Below are positions 6,624 through 11,667 of a stretch of DNA of 11,667 nucleotides, one piece after another. The position numbers were made by a program, and so were the translations under genes. The stretch comes from Armatimonadota bacterium (lineage in GTDB: Bacteria > Armatimonadota > Fimbriimonadia > Fimbriimonadales > Fimbriimonadaceae), in assembly GCA_023392285.1 (NCBI GenBank), contig JAEVZK010000088.1:1-11667 (forward strand), read 5' to 3'. Position 1 is the stretch's first letter. Each line of letters begins with the position of its first letter. The notes beneath the pieces were generated by a model, which worked only from the letters and a program-made list of their open reading frames with translations, ran no database searches and was not told the DNA's origin.

Positions 6624-8084
6624 ATGTTAAGCAATTTTTCTCTCCGGCTCACGCTTCCACTTGCCGGACTCTTTGTCATTGCGGCCAGCGTGTCGGCTCA
6701 AGCCGACCCGGCAACCACTGCTCGGATCATCGAGGAGGGTAAGAACCACAGTCAGGTGATGACGCTCCTGCGCGAGCTGACGAATATCGGTTCTCGTCTA
6801 ACCAGCTCGCCTCGCCTCGCCAAGGCCGAAGACTGGGCGATGAAGAAGTTCAGATCTTACGGATTGACCAACGTACACTTGGAGAAGTGGGGCGAATTCC
6901 CGGTCGGCTTCGACCGCGGCAAGAATAGTTTTGGGCGGATGATCTCTCCACAAACTCTGAAATTTGAATTTACAACTCAAAGTTGGACCGAGGGAACGCG
7001 GGGGCCCAAAAAGGGACCCGCTGTGTACGCGCCGACTACGATGGATGAGTTCAACGCGAACAAATCCAAGTATAAGAACGCTTGGCTCATTTCCAAGACC
7101 ACCCCGCCTCGACCTCCCCGCATCCGTCCCGGAGAGACTCCTCCAGATCCGACGCCAGAGCAGAAAGCTGCTGAGGACCTGCGCATGGCGATTGCAAAGA
7201 GCGGCGCATATGGCTACGTCTATCCAAGCCGAAACGATTTGGTGATCACGAGCGGAAATTATCGCGATAAAACGTTCGAAAACCATCCCAAGGATGTCCA
7301 GGTGATGGTTCGGAAGATGGATATGGACAACATCACGAAGCTGATGGACGAAGGCAAGCCGGTCACGCTCGAGTTCAATCTCGATCAGAGGTTTGTGAAG
7401 GGTCCGATCAGCAACTACAACGTCGTCGCGGAGATCAAGGGCTCCGAGAAGCCGGATGAGGTGGTCATCGTCAGCGGACACCTCGACAGTTGGGATGGGC
7501 CAGGTTCGCAGGGTGCGCTCGATAACGGTACGGGCAGCTGCACCGCCATCGAGGCGGCGCGCATCCTGAGCGCAGTGAAAGCCAAGCCAAAGCGAACGAT
7601 CCGATTCATCCTCTGGACGGGAGAAGAGCAGGGACTGCTTGGTTCGCGGCAGTACGTGATCGATCATAAAGATGAACTGCCGAAGATCTCTGCCGTGCTT
7701 GTAGACGATGGAGGAACGAACTACCAGGGAGGCTATATCGGGCTGACGTCACAAAAGGAGATCTTTGAGGCGGCGTTCAAGCCGGTCGTGGAGGCTTTTC
7801 CCGACATGCCTCAGACCTTCACCGGAGGCGAGCACCAGCAGCGCCCGGTTGGCAGCGACCAAGATTCGTTTAATCCGCTTGGTGTGCCCGGGTTCTTCAC
7901 CAATGAGACTGGCCGCTCAAACTATGGCTTCGTCCACCATACGCAAAATGACAAGTACGAGATGGCGATTCCCGAGTATCTAGTTCAATCGGGCACTAAC
8001 CATGCGGTGGTGAGCTACTACATCGCCTGCTTGCCCGACCTGCTGCCGCGCGATCCAAATCCGAGGGGCGGAAGGGGCGGTTAG
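6624..8084 (+). CDS. Secreted M28-family zinc aminopeptidase
   Basis: 486 residues. M28 enzymes are di-zinc exopeptidases that remove N-terminal residues from peptides. A signal peptide (1 to about 27, ending S-A-Q-A) exports it. A region around 125-260 probably contains the inserted protease-associated (PA) domain seen in many M28 enzymes, and holds a Pro/Arg-rich stretch at 160-178. The catalytic domain has SGHLDSW (His286 zinc ligand, Asp288), GALDNG (Asp300 bridging), TGEEQG (Glu334 catalytic base, Glu335 ligand), VDDGG (Asp361 probable ligand) and HHTQND (His439 probable ligand). All expected metal and catalytic positions are present, so it should be active. The C-terminus ends in a short Gly/Arg tail. 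A good GGAGGT sits before the ATG, and a hairpin terminator follows the stop. Peptide scavenging is the likely role; the exact substrate is unknown. Confidence 0.93.
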   Translation: MLSNFSLRLTLPLAGLFVIAASVSAQADPATTARIIEEGKNHSQVMTLLRELTNIGSRLTSSPRLAKAEDWAMKKFRSYGLTNVHLEKWGEFPVGFDRGKNSFGRMISPQTLKFEFTTQSWTEGTRGPKKGPAVYAPTTMDEFNANKSKYKNAWLISKTTPPRPPRIRPGETPPDPTPEQKAAEDLRMAIAKSGAYGYVYPSRNDLVITSGNYRDKTFENHPKDVQVMVRKMDMDNITKLMDEGKPVTLEFNLDQRFVKGPISNYNVVAEIKGSEKPDEVVIVSGHLDSWDGPGSQGALDNGTGSCTAIEAARILSAVKAKPKRTIRFILWTGEEQGLLGSRQYVIDHKDELPKISAVLVDDGGTNYQGGYIGLTSQKEIFEAAFKPVVEAFPDMPQTFTGGEHQQRPVGSDQDSFNPLGVPGFFTNETGRSNYGFVHHTQNDKYEMAIPEYLVQSGTNHAVVSYYIACLPDLLPRDPNPRGGRGG

Positions 8085-8109
8085 TCTCTACGATGCCCAG
8101 AAGGGCGAG

Positions 8110-8135
8110 GAGGGCGATGCCAACACATCGCCCTC
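8110..8135. terminator. Bidirectional hairpin terminator between convergent genes
   Basis: A perfect 10-bp stem GAGGGCGATG / CATCGCCCTC with a 6-base loop CCAACA is followed by TTT on the plus strand. It sits 26 bp after the M28 stop and just past the stop of the convergent gene at 8142, so it could serve both. The T-run is short, so termination strength is uncertain. Confidence 0.65.
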
Positions 8136-8141
8136 TTTGCG

Positions 8142-8543
8142 TTAGCGATCGCCTCCAGCTTTCATCTTCTTCGGTTTCACTGCGACGGGGGCAGGAACCT
8201 TGCTCTTCATCAGATGATTGACGGTGATGTCGCTCGCGGCGATCTTCATGCCCATCACGTGACCTTTCACGGAGACGGATGAGCCGCCCGTCAGCGCGGA
8301 GAGCGAGATAAATTTGCCGTTCATCCGAACTTTTGCCTTGCTCGCATTCACTTCGTAAGCACCCTTCTTATTCGCGACGGTGAACATCTTTCCGTCGACT
8401 TTCCCCTTGACCATGCCGGTTACGGTCTCGACCATCGAGTGCATCGTCATGCGCATCGGCTTCTTCTGAGTTGGCTTTTGGGCCAAGGCGGGAGCAACGA
8501 TCAGGCAAGACAATGACAAACCTAAAATGATTCTTTTCAACAT
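8142..8543 (-). CDS. Small secreted Met-rich DUF5666-like protein
   Basis: 133 residues. A clear signal peptide (1-21, cleavage after A-L-A) places it outside the cytoplasm. The mature part starts with a Lys/Met stretch (KKPMRMTMHSM, 27-37). A small beta-rich domain with Gly-Lys-Val-Asp-Gly and Gly-His-Val-Met-Gly turns (about 38-108) resembles the OB-like DUF5666 domain. A basic Pro/Lys tail follows. Twelve of 133 residues are Met, several next to His, which could suit binding of a soft metal such as copper; that is speculation. A good ribosome binding site (GGAGAGGA) precedes the ATG at 8543. It diverges from the LuxR/PAS gene. The function is not known. Confidence 0.75.
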   Translation of the reverse strand: MLKRIILGLSLSCLIVAPALAQKPTQKKPMRMTMHSMVETVTGMVKGKVDGKMFTVANKKGAYEVNASKAKVRMNGKFISLSALTGGSSVSVKGHVMGMKIAASDITVNHLMKSKVPAPVAVKPKKMKAGGDR

Positions 8544-8669
8544 AGTTTCCTCTCCAGAACATTCTGGCTATTCCGTGCAACATTTCAAATAGAGAAAGTG
8601 TCTCGTAAACGTGGAAAATCGTCATACTTTTCTCAAAAATCGCTGGAAACATCCTGGCGTAGGAGGGCG
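8544..8669. promoter_or_regulatory. Divergent promoter region between the DUF5666-like and LuxR/PAS genes
   Basis: 126 bp separate the two divergent starts. On the minus side there is a ribosome binding site and a TTGAAA that could be a -35 element, without a convincing -10 box. On the plus side AGGAGG (8661-8666) lies 3 bp before ATG 8670 and decides that start over the in-frame GTG at 8598. The regulator might act here on its neighbour, but no palindrome is obvious. Confidence 0.35.
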
Positions 8670-9275
8670 ATGCACACACCATTAAGCTCACGAGAGCAGG
8701 AAATCGTTTTATTAGCGTCCGACGGCCTCACCGACAAGGAAATCGCCGTGCGGCTCCAGGTGCAGGTTGCGACCGTGCGCACCTATTGGGATCGCCTCCG
8801 CCAAAAGCTGGGCGCTTCCAACAAAGGCGAGGCCATCGCTAAATCGCTACGTGAAATCGTGCGCCAGCAGGATCGCTGGCAGCGGCTGATCGTCGAATGC
8901 GCAAGCGACTACGCCATGTTCGCGATCGATGAAGAAGGGCGAGCTCTCTCCTGGAACCCAGGAGTCAAGACACTGCTGGGATACGAGGAGATTGAGTTTA
9001 TCGGCTTTTGCGTCGACGAGATCTTCACCCCAGAGGACAAGGCGAAAGGAGCTCCGCTGCAGGAACGAGAGACGGCAAAAAGAACGGGTCGAGCTCAGGA
9101 TGAGCGTTGGCACGTGCGAAAGGATGGAACTCGCTTTTTTGGCTCCGGAATGATGATCCGCTTGGAAGAAGGTGGCGAGGCCGTGGGGCTCGCCAAAATC
9201 GTTCGGGACAAATCACAGGTGCGAAATCTGCTCGATGAAATTGAGCAGCTCAAGGAGCGGCTGGGCAGCAACTAA
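8670..9275 (+). CDS. LuxR-type helix-turn-helix regulator with C-terminal PAS domain
   Basis: 201 residues from ATG 8670. The LuxR/GerE DNA-binding domain comes first (about 4-62): LSSREQEIVLLASDGLTDKEIA, then VATVRTYWDRLRQKLGA. A PAS sensor domain follows (about 72-180): FAIDEEGRALSWNPG, LLGYEEIEFIG, IFTPEDKAKG, DERWHVRKDG and GLAKIVRD. A short coiled-coil-like tail (184-199) ends it. It probably controls transcription in response to a small ligand, cofactor or partner bound by PAS; no LOV cysteine motif is visible. Most LuxR-type regulators carry the HTH at the C-terminus, so this order is unusual. GTG 8598 would add 24 basic residues, but AGGAGG favours 8670. Its stop overlaps that of the convergent metallopeptidase by 4 bp. 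Domain calls firm, signal unknown. Confidence 0.88.
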   Translation: MHTPLSSREQEIVLLASDGLTDKEIAVRLQVQVATVRTYWDRLRQKLGASNKGEAIAKSLREIVRQQDRWQRLIVECASDYAMFAIDEEGRALSWNPGVKTLLGYEEIEFIGFCVDEIFTPEDKAKGAPLQERETAKRTGRAQDERWHVRKDGTRFFGSGMMIRLEEGGEAVGLAKIVRDKSQVRNLLDEIEQLKERLGSN

Positions 9276-9937
9276 AACTTCGCTGCCTTGAATTCCTGCC
9301 AAAGCTCCTCAGCCGATTTACCGGTCAGCTTCTTGAATTCAGGCATGGGATCGCGTCGCTCACGCAAGGCCAAGTCGAGGGTTGGCACGAGGCTCCGATT
9401 GTATTTATCCGAGGCCCAGGCGAGCCAGGCGGCGGTGGTTGTATACGCGTCCGTGTAGTTCGCCTTTGCGAAATCTATTTTGCGTCGTGGAGCTTCCGGC
9501 TCGTAGCGCCACCAACGGGTGTAGTCAGCGATACCTTCGACAAGCCAACCTGGCGTGGTTCGACTGTTGGGATAACTCTGCACGATGTGGGTGAGCTCGT
9601 GGACGATCATGCCCAAATCATCCGGGTGTTTGGTGATCCAATCGCCGTTAATCGTGATCGTGTCGTTGGACGCGTATGCTGGCACTTCCAGCGTCTTCTT
9701 GATCACCAGATGGATTGTTTTTGGACCCTTGTAGCTTTGGGTTGAGAGCAGCGAAGTCAGGCGGGGGTACCACTGCTCCACGACCGCCTTCGCCGAATCC
9801 CCCCAGAACTGCTGCGCAGGAAGGTCCGTCGCGTCGACCACCACCGGGGGGCAAGGCTTCTGCGGCGCGAGAGGATAGACGTATCTCTGCAACTGGGGAC
9901 TAATCTGGCTGAGAACAAGGGCAAGTGCGGTTAACAT
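9272..9937 (-). CDS. Secreted BSP-type (plant/bacterial basic secretory protein) metallopeptidase
   Basis: 221 residues from ATG 9937. The N-terminus (MLTALALVLS) is a short hydrophobic export signal. The zinc motif is HELTH (113-117, catalytic Glu114). The third ligand is probably Glu134 in WLVEGIADYTRWW (131-143), the arrangement of gluzincin-like basic-secretory-protein peptidases (PF04450). Further family features are FWGDSAKAVVEQWYP (44-58) and the C-terminal LTGKSAEELWQEF (204-216). Family length is about 200-230, so it is complete. The TGATG junction (stop of the upstream isomerase gene, start of this one, sharing one base) indicates coupling; a TTG one codon earlier is a weaker start. 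The substrate is unknown, presumably extracellular protein. Confidence 0.85.
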   Translation of the reverse strand: MLTALALVLSQISPQLQRYVYPLAPQKPCPPVVVDATDLPAQQFWGDSAKAVVEQWYPRLTSLLSTQSYKGPKTIHLVIKKTLEVPAYASNDTITINGDWITKHPDDLGMIVHELTHIVQSYPNSRTTPGWLVEGIADYTRWWRYEPEAPRRKIDFAKANYTDAYTTTAAWLAWASDKYNRSLVPTLDLALRERRDPMPEFKKLTGKSAEELWQEFKAAKF

Positions 9938-10812
9938 CAACTCTTCCGACCCAAAATAGCGTCCATTGCGTTCGATGCATTTTGAATCCGCACCATGGGA
10001 TGGTGACGGTAGCCTGGGATCAATTCGGCTGCCACTGAGCCGTCGTAGCCGATTTCATGTAAGGCCTTGACCACTTCGGGCCAATCCACGTCTCCTTCCA
10101 AAAGATCAACAAACCCCTCGACGGTTCCAACCGACCGCCGAAAATCCTTAAAATGCACTCCGACGACTCGCTTGCCGAGGATACGGAGCCACTGCTCGGG
10201 ATGGCCCATCAGCATGACATTTCCGACGTCGAAGTAGCTGCCGATCCAAGGGCTCTCGAACTGATCGATAAACTGAGCGAGTTCGGTTGGCGAGAGCAAA
10301 AACTTGTTCCAGACGTTCTCGATTCCGAGGCGAACCTGATGTGCTTCGGCGGCAGGTAGTACGGCGCGGAGACCTTCACTCGCAAATTTGTACACGTCCG
10401 AGTAGAGGTAGATCGGTCGTTCGGGCAAGAAGAAAACTTCGACCGCCCCCGGAATCGTCAAGAGCGTTTTCGCACCTAACCACGAAGTGATTCGAACCAT
10501 CTTCTCCAGGTCGTCTTTCGCCTTCGCCCGTTTAGATGAGGCGGCATCGCCCAAGCTGCGATCCCAATAGAGGCCCGAGCAGATGCTGGGGAGCGCGACT
10601 CCAGCCTCACTCGCAGCGTTTCGGATGCTCCGGCATTCTTCTTCCGTCGTGCCTAGATTCAAGACCCCGCTGTCGCCAATGTTCAGTTCCAGGGCCTCGT
10701 AGCCATAACGTTTCGCACTCGCCAGCGCATCTGAGATCGAATAGGTGTTCTCCAAACCTCCTGGAAAGGATAAATAGTTGATCGTCTTAAGCATTTTTTC
10801 TTCGCGTGACAT
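9937..10812 (-). CDS. Sugar-phosphate isomerase/epimerase, xylose-isomerase-like TIM barrel
   Basis: 291 residues. The AP-endonuclease-2/xylose-isomerase-like barrel family includes L-xylulose/L-ribulose-5-phosphate 3-epimerases, hexulose isomerases and inositol-catabolism enzymes that shift a keto or hydroxyl group using a divalent metal. Candidate metal ligands are Glu165 (GIENVWNK), Asp195 (SYFDVGN), His220 (GVHFKD) and Glu263 (AAELIPG). The first strand is INYLSFPGG (11-19), followed by ALELNIGDSG (40-49). The substrate cannot be read from these motifs. The start is uncertain: ATG 10812 gives MSREEK before the fold, ATG 10794 begins at MLKTINYL, and neither has a good Shine-Dalgarno sequence. 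It is coupled by TGATG to the metallopeptidase, a pairing with no obvious metabolic link. Confidence 0.85.
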   Translation of the reverse strand: MSREEKMLKTINYLSFPGGLENTYSISDALASAKRYGYEALELNIGDSGVLNLGTTEEECRSIRNAASEAGVALPSICSGLYWDRSLGDAASSKRAKAKDDLEKMVRITSWLGAKTLLTIPGAVEVFFLPERPIYLYSDVYKFASEGLRAVLPAAEAHQVRLGIENVWNKFLLSPTELAQFIDQFESPWIGSYFDVGNVMLMGHPEQWLRILGKRVVGVHFKDFRRSVGTVEGFVDLLEGDVDWPEVVKALHEIGYDGSVAAELIPGYRHHPMVRIQNASNAMDAILGRKS

Positions 10813-10863
10813 CCAATGGGATATGTCTCATCTTGGCAGATTCGCCTGTCGAAACCCTTTGAG

Positions 10864-11025
10864 GGCCTGTAAGCGAGCGCCAGATCCCTCCGTTCCGCGC
10901 CGCTGGGCGGCGCTTCAGTCGGGATGACGTTGCACGTAAAAAAACCGTCATCCCGAGTTCGAGCCGTCCTCCGGCTCGAAAGAGGGACCTGAGCATGATA
11001 GCCCCTTGCTTCTAAACCGATCGCC
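10864..11025. repeat. Tandem cloverleaf repeat, copy 1
   Basis: A 162-bp unit running from GGCCTG to GATCGCC. It contains four nested or adjacent inverted repeats. The outer stem pairs TCCCTC (10885-10890) with GAGGGA (10982-10987). Arm 1 is GCGCCGC-TGG-GCGGCGC (10897-10913). Arm 2 is GGGATGACG (10921-10929) with CGTCATCCC (10946-10954) around an A-rich loop. Arm 3 is TTCGAGCCG-TCCTC-CGGCTCGAA (10958-10980). Folded, it gives a four-way junction. No terminal transposon ends or coding capacity are seen. Confidence 0.85.
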
Positions 11026-11195
11026 GGCCTGAAAGCGAGCGCTCCCACAGCCAGATCCCTCCGTCCGCGCCGCTGGGCGGCGCTTCAGTCGGGATGACGT
11101 TGCCCGTAAAAAAACCGTCATCCTGAGTTCGAGCCGTCCTCCGGCTCGAAGGAGGGACCTGAGCATGACGGCTGCTTGTTTCTAAAAGGATCGCC
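11026..11195. repeat. Tandem cloverleaf repeat, copy 2
   Basis: A 170-bp unit directly abutting copy 1, same orientation, near-identical in its core with a few base changes and an extra insertion of about eight bases near the start (TCCCACAG region). The same four arms form. One arm-2 pair is changed from G-C to G-T and the outer stem gains a G-C pair, so the folding potential is kept. It ends about 86 bp before the DUF1440-like start. Confidence 0.85.
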
Positions 11196-11281
11196 AAGTT
11201 TGTGGAAGGGCCGAGCAAGACGGTTGCCTGTCGAAGACAGAATTCACATGAACAAGACGGTTGACTCTCGGTCCATTAAGT
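11196..11281 (+). promoter_or_regulatory. Leader of the DUF1440-like gene
   Basis: This short stretch between the repeat and the ATG at 11282 should hold the promoter. I see no clear -35/-10 pair and no ribosome binding site; a TTG at 11261 is an in-frame alternative start after a TGA at 11249. Confidence 0.25.
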
Positions 11282-11667
11282 ATGAGAATCGCCGGATTGA
11301 CCATCGAACGGGACGAGGCGGACATCGCGAAGGGGCTGCTTGCCGGCCTGATGGCGGGCTTCTTGGCGACTTGGGCGAAAGCCAAAATGCAGGCCAAACT
11401 CTCCCAGTTGGAGAAGGCGGAGCAGCCGCCGAAGCAGGAGGCCGATAACTCGGATGGCGAAGAAAAACCTTCCACGGTTAAAGCGGCAGAGGCCGTCAGT
11501 TCGAAGGTTTTCAAGCACGCGCTCTCCGATAAGGAGAGGAAGCTCGCGGGACCGGCAGTGGATTACGGCTTCGGCACCATTATGGGTGGGGTTTATGGGG
11601 CAGCCGCGGAAAACATGCCTGGATTGGAAGCAGGCGGCGGACTCCTGTTCGGGGCTGGAGTTTGGCT
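11282..11667 (+). CDS. DUF1440/YagU-like membrane protein, partial (C-terminus beyond the window)
   Basis: 128 codons from ATG 11282 are open to the window edge. A Gly/Ala-rich hydrophobic segment (about 16-31, AKGLLAGLMAGFLATW) is followed by a charged linker with Glu/Lys/Pro (about 38-65). A second glycine-rich segment (about 92-110, VDYGFGTIMGGVYGAAAE) and LLFGAGVW at the edge follow. The H/DYGFG-x3-GxxYGAxAE and FGxxVW pattern recalls the DUF1440 (YagU-like) inner-membrane family, whose molecular role is poorly defined. No strong Shine-Dalgarno sequence precedes the ATG. Moderately sure of the family, sure that it is coding. Confidence 0.65.
   Translation, partial: MRIAGLTIERDEADIAKGLLAGLMAGFLATWAKAKMQAKLSQLEKAEQPPKQEADNSDGEEKPSTVKAAEAVSSKVFKHALSDKERKLAGPAVDYGFGTIMGGVYGAAAENMPGLEAGGGLLFGAGVW

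Noticed and set aside
10864..11195. CRISPR array or tRNA gene
   Set aside because: Only two units of about 165 bp with no spacers, so not CRISPR. The cloverleaf lacks tRNA arm sizes, T-loop and CCA-type acceptor features.
10787..11218. Several minus-strand open frames rich in Arg, Ser and Leu over the repeat region
   Set aside because: They share similar peptides only because they read through the two repeat copies; no ribosome binding sites and no protein-like composition.

Overview
The window looks like a bacterial chromosome segment of moderately high G+C by eye. It carries eleven protein genes in full and one cut at each edge. No rRNA or tRNA gene and no taxonomic marker is visible. The mix of genes (secreted M28 and BSP-type peptidases, a GYF_2 membrane protein, a DUF5666-like protein, several genes without a Shine-Dalgarno sequence) would suit a soil or freshwater lineage such as Armatimonadota (Fimbriimonadia-like) or Acidobacteriota. 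That placement is a low-confidence inference.

Left edge (1-1160): the N-terminal 365 codons of a phage-type large terminase (terL) on the minus strand, running out of the window. It is the only obvious phage gene here and has no small terminase subunit upstream, so it probably marks the edge of a prophage, a phage remnant or a domesticated packaging cluster lying to the left. A secreted beta-lactamase-fold serine hydrolase (1161-2552) diverges from it.

Central minus-strand operon (5735 to 2549): four tightly packed genes. In transcription order they are a TPR/zinc-ribbon/membrane protein, the acetyl-CoA carboxylase biotin carrier accB, a methylthioadenosine/methylthioinosine-type nucleoside phosphorylase, and a degenerate DprA-like protein. 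Gaps are 9, -4 and -4 bp. The last gene overlaps the serine hydrolase tail to tail by 4 bp. The roughly 300-bp divergent region upstream (5736-6035) holds a near-consensus CRP/FNR-family palindrome and a candidate promoter on each side.

Right of that region on the plus strand are a GYF_2-domain membrane protein (6036-6587) and a secreted M28 zinc aminopeptidase (6624-8084). A 10-bp perfect hairpin separates the peptidase from a convergent small secreted Met-rich DUF5666-like protein (8543-8142). A LuxR-HTH/PAS regulator (8670-9275) diverges from that one. A minus-strand pair follows: a sugar-phosphate isomerase/epimerase TIM barrel (10812-9937) coupled through TGATG to a secreted BSP-family metallopeptidase (9937-9272).

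Right edge (10813-11667): a non-coding stretch with two abutting tandem copies of a repeat of about 165 bp, each able to fold into a four-armed cloverleaf. After it comes the start of a DUF1440/YagU-like membrane protein cut by the window end.

The best candidates for something undescribed are the tandem cloverleaf repeat, the CRP-like site governing the TPR-accB-phosphorylase-DprA operon, and the odd composition of that operon. No complete novel defence or mobile system is visible.
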